Origin: Climacium dendroides
Lineage: Eukaryota; Streptophyta; Bryopsida; Hypnales; Climaciaceae
Assembly (NCBI GenBank): GCA_950106755.1
Contig: OX467088.1
Span: 4,386,001 to 4,450,000, forward strand
DNA: 64,000 nucleotides
Reading direction: 5' to 3'
This document shows, piece by piece, positions 48,533 to 61,480 of this stretch; positions within the stretch are counted from its first letter, which is position 1, and every line of letters starts with the position of its first letter. Below the pieces are notes generated by a model. It searched no databases. It had not been told where the DNA came from and saw only the letters and a list, made by a program, of their open reading frames with translations. The position numbers and the translations under genes are program-made.

Positions 48533-51500
48533 ATTTGGTAATCACCTCTATCTTCTCGGGATCCGGTTCCTTACTGGACTTTGATACAGCGTACCCTAAT
48601 AGTACTCCTCTCTCTACTGCAAGGTATAATTTGGTTGGGTTCAATGAAAGGCCAAATTTTCGACAACGCGTAAAACATTCTCGAATTGCGGATGGATGGT
48701 TCTCCTTTGATGATTGGGTACTAAAATCGTCAATGAAGACGGATATTGACTTGTGTAACAAGTCGGAAAAGATGAATGTCACTCCTCTTTGGAATGACGA
48801 GGGTCCATTGCATAATCCAAATGGTAGTTTTATGCAAATGAAAGTACCCCATGGGGTGATATAGGTGGTTTTATGCCAATCTTTGGGATGGATCCCCATT
48901 TGATTGTAACCGGCATATCCATCCATAAACGTATACAACTCCTCACCGGCTACCTCATCTAGTATTTGGAATATAAACGGAATGGGAAAGTGGTCTTTTG
49001 GGTGACTTTGTTGAGGCACCAATAGTCTTTGCATACTCTCAATTTCCCATTTTTCTTCTTGACAAGCACCATGGGTGAGACCCAATCTGTAATCTCTACT
49101 GGTCTAATAAATCCGGCTTGGAGGAGTTTCTCAAGCTCCGCCTTCACAATAAGTTGAAGGCGGGGGTTCATCCGGCGTTGTTTTTGGCGCACCGGTTTGG
49201 CATTGGGAAAGAGAAGAATTTCATGTTGGACAATGTCTGGGGGTATGCCCTTGAGGTCTTTATAAGCCCAAGCAAAGATGTCTCGGTATTCTATCACAAG
49301 GTCATGGTATTGTGCCACTTCTTCATGGGATAATTGAGACCCCACCTTTATAAAGCGGGGCTCCTCTCCCTCTAAGGAAACATCTATCTCTTGCCAATCC
49401 TTGGCGGGAATGTGTACCGGGTCTGTTGGGCCATGGTACCAATCTTGTGGTACTTGAGGGTAGATTGGAAGTTCACTCCCTACCTCCACATTTGTGGCGG
49501 TTTTGCGGAAATGAAGGGGTGGTGGGAGAATATCTTCCTCATCCAATAGCCCCTCCAAGCCGTGGAGTTGGGTGCCATCCATCTCTAAAGTGTAAATGGC
49601 CTCATACTCCACCTCATCTACTAATGTCATCATGTTGGAAAACGGCTCCAATTGTTCATCTACCAAGCTTGTGGCAATGACATTGGTCATTTGAAACCCA
49701 AGTGGCTCGGGGTCCTCAGGATGTTCCCGAAGCCATGCGGTGAATTTTCCATCATCCTCCCAATCATAAAGACCGGGACCCAAATTTCTAATGGGGCCTA
49801 AATCAATGGAGGTCTTTCCCGAGGTCAATGTAGGATGCACAACTCCCACATTCTCAATGCAAGGGTCTAATGCAACTTTATGTTTTGTCATATCCGGTGA
49901 ATCTATAGGGGTATTGTGGGATCCAATGGTGATCTTGGTCCGGTTATCCATTGGACCAAATGCTAGGGTGGATTTTCCAATGGACCATTGCTTGGAAGCA
50001 TTTGCCCTCCTCAACCAATCCCGGCCTAAAAGAAGAGGATAGGCGGTCTTGTTTGTCATCAACCTCAACACATGAAATGTCAAAGTGTAAATCTCACCCC
50101 CGGCCTCTACTTGGCAGTTCACAATTTGACCAAGAGGGGTGAAGGGGCGTTGATCGGCCACATTCACCACATAAGGTGATGGACCGGTGACCTTTAACCC
50201 TAAAGCTTCCATGGTTGAAAGTGGCATGATGTTGATGCCACTTCCTCCATCTATCAAGGTTCTTGGGATGACCTTGTCTAAGATAGACACATCAATTTCT
50301 AATGCCCCATCATCCATCAAGGCACTAGAATATATCCTAGCAGTCACCATAGTCTTTTGAGACTTGTGAGGTATTGTAGCTCCCTCTTTGAACTCTTTTC
50401 TCAAAGAAGGAGCCACTTGGATAAGTTGGGCTATGGAAATATTAGCACGGAGGTTGTCTAGGTCGGTCCATAAGTCATATTTCTCCACCATGTTGAAAAC
50501 TCGGGAAGAAGGGTCTTTTGACACCACATCATGTTGGTTGTCAATGTCCATATTCTCTACAAACCGGTAGAGGTTTTCTTCTTCATCACTCAAAGGTTCA
50601 TCAAGAAGCACATCCTCTATGGTTGAATCATTCAATGGGGGCTCACAAAGGTTCTCATGAGTATGATTTTTCAACAACTCCCTTGTAGTTTGGATATCGG
50701 GTTCCTCATCCGAGCTACTACTCTCCTCGAGGATTGGCCCTATAAGAGGGTTATCTCGGCGTTGTTGGTGTGTCATAACCGCCACCCTATGTTTCATAGC
50801 CCTTTGGCTAGTGGATGCCTTGGTGTGATCTTCATTCTCATGAATAATGAGATGGGTAGTTTGGGTTGTAGTAGCACTTGAGTTAGAAGAAGGTGCATGA
50901 CCCGGTAGTTGGACACCTCCGGGATAAACTATTCCTTCATTTCGAGCATCTTGTGAAATTCCCGGAGGGGGATAAATAGGAGGTCTTGGTATTGGAGATG
51001 GAAAGGTATAAACTGGTTGCAATGGATGTAGTGGTGGTGCCACTGGTTGTACCGGTGGGGGATATGGAGGTTGTGTTACCGGTTGTGATGCAATTGGTGG
51101 TACTCCATACTGAGGATACCATTGCCCGGGTTGTGGACTCATGTAGTATCCTTGAGCTCCTTGAGGTGTTCTATTGTAAAACAAGTTCGAGGGAGGTTGT
51201 TTGGTAGTGCTTGCATCCATTCCAAACCCCTTTTTAGGCCTCCTACACTTATCGGTAGGGTGGTTGCCTCTGCATTCCCCACAAACTACGCCGGTCTCTA
51301 CCCAACAAATTTCGAGACCAAAAGGATGCACCCGGACACAAGCAGGGCATGGGATGCCTTTTGGTTGGGATTGACCACCTCCCGGTTGGATAGGTGGATG
51401 TGGACGAGGTTGGGGAGGTATGTATGGCCCATGGTTCCTTGGAAGTGGGCAAAATTGGTCACTATGACCATATTGGTTGCAATTTCGACACCAAATGTTG

Positions 51501-53619
51501 GTAGGGAAGTTGCCGGTCTCATTTAGAGGGGGGAGCGTATGGGCTGATTTTGCACCAATGGCCATGGCAATTTAATCTCCAAGGCCTTTGATTGACCTCA
51601 TAACGTCTTCTTTGAGATCATCATTGGCATTTTGAAATTTGGCCTCTAATTCCACTAACCGGGATGTTTCCGATTGCGGTTGCCATGGAAGTGGAGGAAC
51701 CGATGGTCTAGAATCTAAAGGTGCCGGATGACTTGGAATGAAAGGGTATGGATGTCCATGAGAAGGTGCCACCGATGTGGATGGCACATAATGGGCGGGG
51801 ATAAACGCCGGCACCGGTGCTACGGTCCGGTTCCACATCCTAGCGTTTTCTTTCTCGATCCGCTCCACGTGCCGAGCCGCTACTTGGGCCTCATCTAGTG
51901 TTCGAGGACTTGTGTTCAAGATCTCCCGCATTATGGTTTGTTGGTTGAATCCTTGGATGAAGTAAAACCTAATGGTTTCATCGGTGAGGTGGTTTCCTAC
52001 AAACCGGGTGATTACCGTGTTAAAACGGCGAATGTATTCTGAGATTTCCTCGGTGGGACCTTGGCGCATTCCCGTGAGGGCTACCAAGGCATTTTGTTGC
52101 CCGGTTTTGGGCCAAAATTGTCGTAAAAAGGCCGTTTGTAATGCCGGCCATGTAGCAAAAGTGTTGGGGGCATGTGATCAATACCACTCATATGCTTGTC
52201 CTTCAAGTGTGGTTGAAAACCACACCAATCTATAGGTCTCCTCGGGGATCACATTGGTTACAAGTATTTCAATGTACCGCTCAATGTGTTCCGAGGGATC
52301 TTCGTGGGCCAATCCCAAAAATTTCAGGAGATGTGTAGGCATAGCTCGAGATGCCATGCCGGGGGGCATAACTATTGGTAGTCCCCGAGGTGCCATCATG
52401 GCATCCGCCGGATCTAAATCAGCCATGGGGGTAGGTGGCTCCACCTCCTCTATCCTATCAAAACCGTCTTCTATTTGCACTTCAAGGGTGAAGTTGTTGT
52501 CTCCAACTCCTTCTACTACTACTTGTGGTTCTTCAACTACCGGTGGTTCTTCCTCTATCGGTTGAGGTTCTACAATTGGTGTTGGTGTTGGTGGTCTCCC
52601 TCTACCTCTACTAGTTCTTCCTTCTCCACTAGTGGAAGATTGGCGGCTATGTGACTTTGATCGGGTAGTCACCATTGAGGGTGTACTCCACAGTCATCCT
52701 TGGGGTGCAATTTTTGCTACCCTCAAGTTTGGCAACAAGATTTATAACTAGCCAATTTCTCCATCTTTGAGATGAAGACGTTCTAATGAGACATATGGAT
52801 TCCTACCCTAACTTCAATTTGTCATTGATACTCATAGCTTCAAGGTTTTCCCCATCCCTCTACTTCTACAAAATGGAAGTAGGTTCTACATATACTACCG
52901 GCACATATCGCACTTGTTCATTCCTATAGTTCCATATTCTTGCCGGTTTGGCAAGAAAGAATTTGGAGAACCAAATGGTACTATCTTCCACTCACAATAA
53001 AGATCTCGATCCTAACATGTGAAACACCTAGACTCACAATGCAATTAAGTCGGTAATATAAGGGTCACAATTTGACAATTAGACACCAAGTAGCTCTATG
53101 GGCTCAAAGGTCCTCCAATCCAAGCAATTCATACCATGTGCCCATACAAGCAAGGAAGAAAACGATAGCCTTGTCCCATACCCGGCCGTTTACCGAGTTC
53201 TCTCGAGTCAAGGCTAACTCACTATCCAAAGGCGTGGGAGGGCCGAAGCCTTTTGCTAGCCTTGCTCTCTTGCATGGTAAGCACGGAAAAATGAAGTGAT
53301 CACCAATACAAGGGAGTGCACCCTCATGCCGGGTTGGGGTGAACCCTCACACCTTCACTTCTCCACATGGAAAAAGAATCCTTGGAATTAAAAAGTCTTT
53401 TGTTTCTACCAAGCTTCCTTTTGCCTAAAACCAAACCATAACACTTTGATTTGCGACTTTAGTCACTTGTGCCCTCTATTTCATCCCAACCCTTAATTCT
53501 AGCGTGATTTGTGCTGAAATTTTTAGTTCAATGTCCCTAAACTAAGAAAAGGTTAATTTTTTTGTGATTTTGTGTTTTTTGCACGATTCGAAGGGTCTAA
53601 CTAAGACTAAGAAAGACAA

Positions 53620-53985
53620 AATCAGCACATGGAGTTGCTGAAATTCGTAGTTGGGGACTACTATCTATAGAAAGTTGGTTTTTGGTAGTTTTTGACGATT
53701 TACAAGGGTCCAAAGGCCTATTTTGGGGTAAAGAAGTAGAAAACAGCACACAAAATTGCTGAAATTTGAAGGTGAGTAGTACTATGTGGTGAAAAACTAA
53801 TTTTTTGGGTGATTTTGTGGATTTGGGTGGTCCTAAGCATCTAATTTGGAGTATAGAAATAGAAAACAGCACACAAAGTTGCTGAAATTCATAGGTAGAA
53901 AGTCCTAAGAAGAGGAAACTAATTTTTTGGGGTGATTTTAAGGATTTAGATGATCCTAAGGGACTTTTGAAGGAAAAAAAATGAA
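53620..53985. repeat. ~120-bp repeat, three copies
   Basis: CAGCACAYRRARTTGCTGAA marks copies starting near 53622, 53742 and 53868. Each is followed by ACTAATTTTTTGGG-like sequence and a GGTCCTAAG-like phrase. A 132-codon minus frame over it is a repeat artefact. Confidence 0.7.
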
Positions 53986-54679
53986 AAAACAGCAACCAAC
54001 ATCACTCCAAACAATTCCTTTTTGGGTGGGTTAGAAAATTACAAGCTAATGGATTACTACATGTAAACACAATAGCCATCCACCCCTTACTGTTCGGTGC
54101 ACGTCTTGGAAGTGAAATTCCACCTAGGAAACCCCGTGCCGGTTCCTAGATGGGCGGCATCACCTGTTCACTTCCAATTTTCCTTGGGCTTCCGACCAAC
54201 GAGAGTGTACAAGGTTCCTTTTTAAGAAATTTTAATGGTTATACACAGGGTTTGGACCACAAAAGCCGGGTTTGATGAGGGTATGACGGGCAACCTATAG
54301 TTCAACCTGCACCCACAAGCTCTCGGGGGGCATCACTCCTGCCACGCCCGATTTCAGACGACATACACGGTCCCACCGGTCATTACTCCGGCCTCACCGT
54401 GATACAAAAACGTCTAATAAAGAATGCAACTAAACAACACTCAAGAGGGTCCCGCCCAATAATGGGGGATATTTCTCTTGGTGTTCATGTACATGTAAGT
54501 ACATGAACTACACACAAGGACAACAACACCCACACAACACCCCACACACATGCGATAAAACAAACAAATCAAAATAAAGAAAGAGAAAAAAACACAATTG
54601 CTCCACATGCTCCAAACGAGCTCCAAGTACCTGCAAAATGCATCAACCTAACTTGTACCACAAGTGAGAATCACACTCC

Positions 54680-54697
54680 CTCCCGACAGACGCACCA
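54680..54697 (-). promoter_or_regulatory. Candidate primer-binding site
   Basis: On the minus strand, TGGTGCGTCTGTCGGGAG begins four bases inside the 5' LTR edge (54702). It starts with TGG, complementary to a tRNA CCA end. I could not assign the tRNA. Confidence 0.45.
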
Positions 54698-54701
54698 ATT
54701 C

Positions 54702-56429
54702 TGTGAGAGATTTTCACCACATGTAGCAAAAATCCCCCCTAAAGTTGGCCAGCGGGGAGTGTATGGGACCTCTAATCTACATTGCCTTCCAAGCAATGGG
54801 ACCCCACTCTCAATACTCAAAATTGGCCTAAAAAGCCCTAAATGGAGTGGGGGCAGCACACCTAAAATGACCCAATCAAATGTCTTAATCCCCCAAATCC
54901 CCCAATCATGGACTAGAAAAGATTAAGGCAACTTATATATAAAAATCTAACTCTAATTGGCAAATTGGGGCCCCAAATGACCTAAATTGGACCCAAAAAT
55001 ACAAATTCAGCACATCCCATACACTCAAAGCCCTAAAATTCTCACATGCATTGACCCTATCATTCTTTTTATACCATGGTATATACACCCTCAAATTCAC
55101 CCCTTGTCCTACAATCTATCTTCTATGTCAAAAATCTCATTGAAATTTGCAATCTAGGACACAAAAATGGAGAATTTGGGCCTTAGAAAACAATTACAGC
55201 ACAACTTCCATCACCAAAAATATCCAACTTCACTCTTACATTGAAACATGAAACTCATACAATAGAGTGACTCACAAACAAGTTCACACAATCAAATCCA
55301 CCATGCTTAATGATAAGGTGCAATGAAAATTGCAGTTACACAACCAAAAAATGCAAAACTACCAAAAAAACCTCAAAAATCGTGTCTTCCTCCTTGGGGC
55401 AGCATACCCTCCTCCACAAGAATGGCTGCCATCTCTTCGTCCTTTCTCCAAATTGGGCGGAGCTTTATCTTGTTGGAAAGATAACTTCCCCAACTTCCTT
55501 CTACCAAAAATTCAAGTCATTTTGTCATGCTGAACTTCCGCAATCGTTCGCTGAAGTTGTCAGTCTTCTGTGGTGGCAGCAGCTGACCACCTCGCATTAA
55601 ATCGGTTGCCCCGACCTCGTCGTTGCTTGAAATTGGGTGAGCCATAGCTTCTCGGAAAGCTAACTTTAAGGCGCACCACCCCTCCAAAACTCAGCTCCAT
55701 CAAATCCTCCATGCTCCCGTAATCGACCGTTGAAGTTGGCAGTCTAATTTCACTCAAAATTCTCCTCTCCTTCTCAAGCACGTTTTCCATCTGACCTAAA
55801 AGACCTCATTTTTCTCACCCATTTTCTCACAAAAGGGGCGGACCTACTCGACAAATTGTCCTACATGGTTCCCTTCCTTCATCTCCAACACTTTTTGCTT
55901 AAGAAATCCACAATCACAAAAAGTTGCTCTCCCAAAACACACATGCACACCAAAGTGGAAGAGAGAGAGAGAGAGAGCCCCTAACCCTAATTCGACCTTT
56001 TCCCCAAACTAACTAACTAACTAACCCTCCTAATCACTTTCATCTAAGTTAATTTATTGAAATTTCATTAAATCATTACTAATTGCCTAAATTAGAGTTT
56101 TCACCACAATGTTAGTTTTCTCATAGTAGTTTTAAGTTTGATAACTTCTTTTGTGCTTTTCATATTTCTTCTTTTTTATTGATTTTTTATTTATATTTAG
56201 GTCCATTTTCAACTTCTAATCCTTGTTTTCAATTTCTTTTTGTATTTTTTTATCTTTTTAAATATTTTTGGGGTGAAATTTTGATCTAGTTTCTTGTCCT
56301 ATGTACTAAAAGTCTTCTAACTAATGATTATAGTTTGATCTAATGTACTAACACCTTTGAACTTCAAATCTTACACATAGTTTTTATATTTTCAATGATC
56401 TTAAAGGTGAACCAATCTTATGGTTCACA
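54702..56429 (-). repeat. 5' LTR of the gypsy element
   Basis: 1728 bp. It matches 39009-40734 at a constant offset of 15693 except for A/C at 54706, A/G at 54725, C/G at 54739, and two extra bases in the GA tract near 55960. Confidence 0.9.
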
Positions 56430-57204
56430 CAACCTATACAATCTGGAACTTTCAGTGACGGTATTGTGATGTGGGCTGTCTACTATTTGAATTAAACATC
56501 TTGTTAGTTGAAAAATTAGTCGTATGTTATGAGTTGCTAGTGGTGGGGTATGTAAGTGTTAAGAGCCTTGGTCTTGACTACGTTGTTGCCGGTTGATAAC
56601 CAGTTGTTAGTAGTTGATACTAGGGTAGTGGAGTTAGGGTTAGGGTTAGCCGGCGGCTAGCCGACGGGTTTTGTGGTGACTACTAGAGGCAAGGGCTAGT
56701 CCTTTGCTCCTTTTTTTTTCTAGTCTCTTGGAGGGTTGAAGGAAGTGGGAGGTACTTGAGTGAGTAAGTTGTGTTGTTGTCATGAGAGGTTTATTTGAAG
56801 TAAAGTATTGATTTGGAGAGCTTTTGTGTAACATTTTGCAAGAATATTGGTTGAGTGTTATATTTTGAATCTGGGCTTTTGAAAAGTTGATACATAAATG
56901 TGCCAAGTTTCAAATCTAGATCTACTATAAAGAAAAAGTTATGAGGCGTTGAAGTGAAGGTGTTTGGATTTCAAGGCAGTCAAGGAAGGTATATTGTGAA
57001 ACGTCATTCCAAAGAAGGTATATTGAGGAGCATCTTTCAAGGAGGGTATATTGAGGAGCGTCATTCTTATTGGATTTTTGTGATATGAATGTGAAACTTG
57101 AAGGGTATTCTTCTTATCTTATCTTCTACTTTGTGCCAAAAATTTAGTTTCAATGGACTTGAAATCTAAGAGTTATGTAGTAAATACAACCAGGGTGTGG
57201 AGGT
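56430..57204. other. Non-coding spacer right of the gypsy element
   Basis: It has GTTAGGGTTAGGGTTAG at about 56634-56650 (three telomere-like hexamers) and three ~29-bp copies of AAGGAGGGTATATTG-type repeats at 56981-57066. No gene is seen. Confidence 0.5.
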
Positions 57205-57582
57205 AGTGAAGGTTTGAGAAGTCAATATTGGAGGAATATCCACCAAAGTTGTACAATATCTTGGATTGAATTGAAAATTGGTATGAAAGTATTTAAGTAA
57301 TTGATCTATAATGTGACAAAGTTTCAAGTCATTTGAAACTGCTATCCAATAGTTATACTAAATCAAAGTTAGGTATGAGAGTTTAGGGAAATTTGACAAG
57401 GGTTAGGAAGTCAGTATTGGAGAAATGTCCACCAAAGTTTTACAGTATCTTGAATTGAGTTGAAAGTTGGTATGAGAGTGTTTAAGTAATTGATCTATAA
57501 TGTGGCAAAATTTCAAGTCATTTGAAACTACTGTCCAATAGTTATGCTAAATCAAAGTTAGATATGACAATTTCTAAGTTAT
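57205..57582. repeat. 189-bp tandem duplication
   Basis: AAGTCAATATTGGAGGAATATCCACC at 57219 recurs as a close variant at 57408. The following text (TAAGTAATTGATCTATAATG, CAAGTCATTTGAAACT, CCAATAGTTAT) recurs at the same offset. Confidence 0.9.
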
Positions 57583-58260
57583 TGAAGGAATTATAGGATA
57601 GGAATTTGGGAATATAAGGACCTTGAAGGTAAGTTTATGATTATTTAGGGTATTTAGGGAGATTATTGATGTATACAAAGCACTTTCATAGCAAAAGATC
57701 AATTCTATTCTGAACCTAATCACAAAACCTTGTAACAACGGTCATAACAAGTATGAGCTCTTGATTACAAACTATCCAAATTGCTTTCATTTGGACCACC
57801 TCTCTTTGACGGGGGAGAATGGAAGTCTGAATCCTCATCAGAGTCATTAGAATCAATTGGGACCTCAACAAAGTTGGCATTTTTGAGTTCTGCAAAGTTC
57901 TTAGAAATGGTAATTAATGGAAATGTGGTACTCAGTACAATTGTGTCCCCAGAATTGGAAAAAGAATTGGGAATTCTTGTTATCTCAAGCAATAAAGATG
58001 TGCTTTGGCGCTTCACGGTTGGCTAACCTCCATTGTCGCTTGGATACTCTTCACCTGACATTGGCTCCACCCCCGACACCTCAAGCACTGTGTCATCAAA
58101 GACTAAACAAAAGGGCTAACCTACTCCTACATCTTGTGAAAATTGAAAATAAGAATTCACAATCTTCTTGTACATTTTAGCCTTTCGCATTTCTATGATC
58201 TTCCCCTTCCGCTTCAACTCCCTTCAAGCCACCTCCAATGCCTCTTTTGCAGTTGTATGA
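57583..58260. other. Unclassified, with an 83-codon minus frame
   Basis: The frame 58016-57765 (acidic, with SNDSDEDSDFHSPPSKRGG) could be a transposon coding remnant. No family was recognised. Confidence 0.3.
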
Positions 58261-58505
58261 CCATATTTGTTATATTGAGACTTTTCGCAGATTTTGAGAC
58301 AAAATGCTAGATATTATAAATTCATTTACAAAAATAATAATTGAAACCAAGAATAAATAATGTTCGAATAGTGATTCTAAAATGAAATTTTAAAAGTTGG
58401 TGTTGTTACCTATTTATAAAAAATACTAATAAAAAGATAAAGCGATTTGTCTTCAACTCAAAGATAAAAATGAGACTGCGAAAAATCTCAATATAACGAA
58501 TATGG
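58261..58505. mobile_element. 245-bp MITE with 30-bp terminal inverted repeats
   Basis: Left end 58261-58290 (CCATATTTGTTATATTGAGA...) and right end 58476-58505 are inverted repeats with about two mismatches. The interior is AT-rich and non-coding. The TA-rich ends suggest a Tc1/mariner-type MITE, but the target duplication was not resolved. Confidence 0.7.
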
Positions 58506-61480
58506 CCTTCTTTGACTGTCTTCTTTTTTGTTGTGCAAGCAATGTCAGCAACATATATAGTTGCAACTACCACATCCTATCCACAATCCTCTTGGCCAAA
58601 TTCCATTGCAAAGAATTGAAATTCCACCAAGCATACGGCAACCAATACACAATCATGACACTCACAAGGAAAACAAAGAATTCTACTCAATTTCAAGTGC
58701 ATGCAAGGTAATCAACGTGCATGACAGTAGAAAAACTCCATCTTCACGAACACCTTACACTAACAAGTACAATTAATGAGCAGCATTAAAATTCAAAGAA
58801 GTGGGCTACAACCGGCTTCCAAGGTACACCCTACAAATTGCTAAACCTTAGAAAGATGAGTAGCTTTCCTACAGTAGTAGGTGAAATCTATGAGCGATGA
58901 AAGCACATTTGGTGAACTCATGAAGGAACCCCACCAAATCCAAGAAACTATGGTAACATTACTAAACTGTCTAGAGCACAAAGTGGGAAGCAATGAAATG
59001 GAGTGGCAAAGTAGCATACTTAATTCTTGGTTTAAGGCACATACTTCAAAATAAAATGGTTACAAAGTCCTAATATAATGATGAAACCAACGGCAATCTA
59101 GCTACTTCCAATCAGCCTTAGCCACTAGGGTGGTGAGCAACCCATCAAAATCATCCTCAAGTTCCTATAGCAAGTTTGCCAAAGGAAACAAAAAAGTGCA
59201 ATTTGGCACTTTAACACCAAAAAAGAAATCATACCTAGTATTCCGCCTCAACATTTTTAGAATCAAGTACTACCTCCATTCCCAAATGATCTTCTTGTTG
59301 AACAAAATGTTCTAGGTTAAGGTTAAATATAACATTTTAATAACCAATTTTGCACTGTAAATAGAATTTGGTGCACTCCTATCATTCCGGAAACTTTGAG
59401 TTTTAAAGCCTTTTTCAAATTGTAGTTTTAGAATATTGAAAAGTAGATTTTTGGGGGCATTTTCGAGAAGCACCACTAGTCAATTAATTGTGGAGTGTGA
59501 GGTCATCATTTTGTAGGCATTTAGTATATGTCCAAGACTACATGTGTTCCTTTATTCTGGTTCCTAGAGCTTCATCCCCTTCAATCGAGCAATATTCAAA
59601 GAGATGCAAAAAATAAAAATGAACAATATTGATTGGCCCATTTAGTCATTTCATTTGTTTTTCGATTGATGATTGCATGGATGGAGGGGAAACTACTAAT
59701 TGGAGTTGTTTTATTGGCTCGGGGGGTGCACTCTCCCTTTTTTGATGTTAGTGTGCGAACAAAACTTTGGACCCTCTATTTATTTTTTGAATTTTAAATA
59801 AAATTAAATGAAAAAAATATGAATAGATTTTCTTATTTTGAAAGTTTATGTTTTGAATTATTAATATTTTTATTTGTTAATAATAATTAGTTACAAATTT
59901 TTGAAGTAAAAAGATATATTGTAGAAATGAAAAATAACTTTCACACCCCTATATTATATAAGAAAAAATTGTTTAAAAAATGAACAAAAAATTCCTGAAA
60001 ATAACTCTCTATTAAAAGCTTATTTTGAGTTGAATATTGATTCAATGGTCATCTAAATGTGTTCCTTAAAAATATTTAAGTTAAAAAAGCATGTCATTTC
60101 AGTGCATTTTTAACCTCTTCTAGAAATCATTCCATATTTTATTTGAGTTTGAAATTTTGGGAGTAGAATCCTATAGTCATTAGTAAACAATGCTCAAAAT
60201 TTGAAGTTAAAATTATAGTTTATTAGAAATCATTTGTTCGCATATGGTTTGTTGTAATAGAACTAAGTACACCTTGCAGGTTCATTTTGGGATAGGAGTA
60301 CATAGTAATGCCTACCAGGGGCCAATTCCATTGATACAAAATACAAACTAGAGAATTATGATAATTTGACAAGTGTATGTTTAATGTATCGATAGGCTCT
60401 ATAACATAACTTGCTGGTGATTGCAAGAAATACAAATTGATTTTATTGCATTTATAGTTCTTATGCTTAGTTTTTTGGAGTACTTTAAAATCCTACAAAC
60501 AATTTTTAAAAAGTTAAGAAAAAGATATGGCCAATGTATGTGCCTTGAAGAAGATTGTACCCTAAAAAGATAAAGCATAGAAAAATTCTATAAGTAAGAA
60601 AATTGAAAAAGTGCAAAATCTCAAGAAAATAATTACTTTGATGTTTTAATTCAAAAAATATTGGAAAAAAATTTAACTTTTTTTTATAAATAATCACCAT
60701 TTATAACAACTCCATGAAGATGGTCATTTACCAAAAGAAACACCAAAATAACATTTTACATGATTCAAAATGCAAGATGGAAGAAGCTTACTTTGTGGAC
60801 TTCCATACAATAAACAACTAACTATTCTTTTGAATAGTAGTTATAAGTAATAAGGATTTTAAGGGGAACCATACTAATTAATCAACATTACACACTATAT
60901 AAAAATCTACCTTTGTTGTACATCAATAGTTACTAAAGTCTCCGAGGGTTGAACATCATGTTTCAAACATCTATAGTTTTCTACAATAAGTTCCTTTAAT
61001 TTTGTAATCCACTTAATATCCTTTCAATGTACAAGACCATTCCTTCCAAATTTCAATTTCAAATTTATTTTTTATGGATACTAAATAGTACTAAGATCCT
61101 CTTTTTCACTTTGTGGACTTCCATACAATACACAACAAACTATTTTTAGAATTCCTTCTATTTTAGAGGTCCTTATTTCCAACTTCAATTTGTTTAATTG
61201 ACAAGAATTCCATGACTTTGACATTTTTTAAGGTTCACAACTTCAATGTAAAATGTACACCAATCCTAGTTTTCATAGCTTTGTGAAGATGAATGTCATC
61301 ATTTTTAATGTCCATAATTGTTCCAATTAAAAAAAATTGAACCTTTGAGCATTGGACCTTCGCTCACCGAAGTGGCTTTCATAAATTTGATCAATTACTT
61401 CTGTTTATGAATAATACTAGTGTTTCATTTACGTTTTACAAAGGAAACAGTGGTATATTTAGAAACAGAGGGAGTAGTTA
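58506..61480. other. AT-rich non-coding stretch, possibly bounded in part by mariner-like ends
   Basis: CTACCTCCATTCCC at about 59270 and GAAACAGAGGGAG ending near 61474 are each next to TA and resemble Stowaway/mariner inverted ends (9 of 13 matches). No transposase is visible between them. Confidence 0.3.

Larger units (their letters stand above)
44643..52675 (-). pseudogene. Ty3/gypsy gag-pol polyprotein, multiply broken
   Basis: The gag starts at 52675 (MVTTRSKSHS). Two CCHC knuckles follow (CRNCNQYGHSDQFC near 51490; CGECRGNHPTDKC near 51260). Protease has LIDGGSG with LLGRDWL (about 50250-50020). RT has the FIDDF active site (about 48720). RNase H has YCDAS and ERECLA. Integrase has an HHCC finger (CHEGTCGGHFSG...CDACQ), a first Asp in WGIDYVGPI, and a C-terminal part ending at 44643. 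Breaks: in-frame TGA (52178), TAA (51572) and TAG (47018); 1-base deletions near 49005 (RT) and 46010 (at the second integrase Asp); a small deletion near 46740; a CACTA insert (47236-48532); and a tandem-repeat insert (about 44900-45550). Protease carries DGG rather than DTG/DSG, which may be lineage-typical. It cannot encode active enzymes. Confidence 0.92.
52676..54701 (-). other. Long leader of the gypsy element (between 5' LTR and gag)
   Basis: About 2 kb without coding sequence. It contains a repeat array of roughly 120-bp units (53620-53985) and the primer-binding site candidate next to the LTR. Confidence 0.6.
39009..56429 (-). mobile_element. 17.4-kb Ty3/gypsy LTR retrotransposon (defective)
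   Basis: Two direct repeats of about 1.73 kb (39009-40734 and 54702-56429) bound a gag-protease-RT-RNaseH-integrase gene on the minus strand, so 54702-56429 is the element's 5' LTR. The LTRs run TGTG to CACA. The flanking pentamers are CAACT (39004-39008) and CAACC (56430-56434), an imperfect target duplication. The LTRs differ by eye at only three bases and one GA dinucleotide, yet the coding region is badly broken. No polypurine tract is visible next to the 3' LTR (40735 onward). The domain order, with integrase after RNase H, is that of Ty3/gypsy; no chromodomain was seen. Confidence 0.85.

Noticed and set aside
49118..52565. Several + frames of 60-134 codons
   Set aside because: All are antisense shadows of gag-pol.
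53597..53995. 132-codon minus frame upstream of gag
   Set aside because: It is explained by the ~120-bp repeat array in the leader.
56634..56650. Telomere-like TTAGGG repeats
   Set aside because: Only three units, and not the usual plant TTTAGGG. Too short for an interstitial telomere claim.
59268..61476. Mariner/Stowaway-like ends 2.2 kb apart
   Set aside because: Only about 9 of 13 bases match and no transposase lies between. The pairing may be chance.
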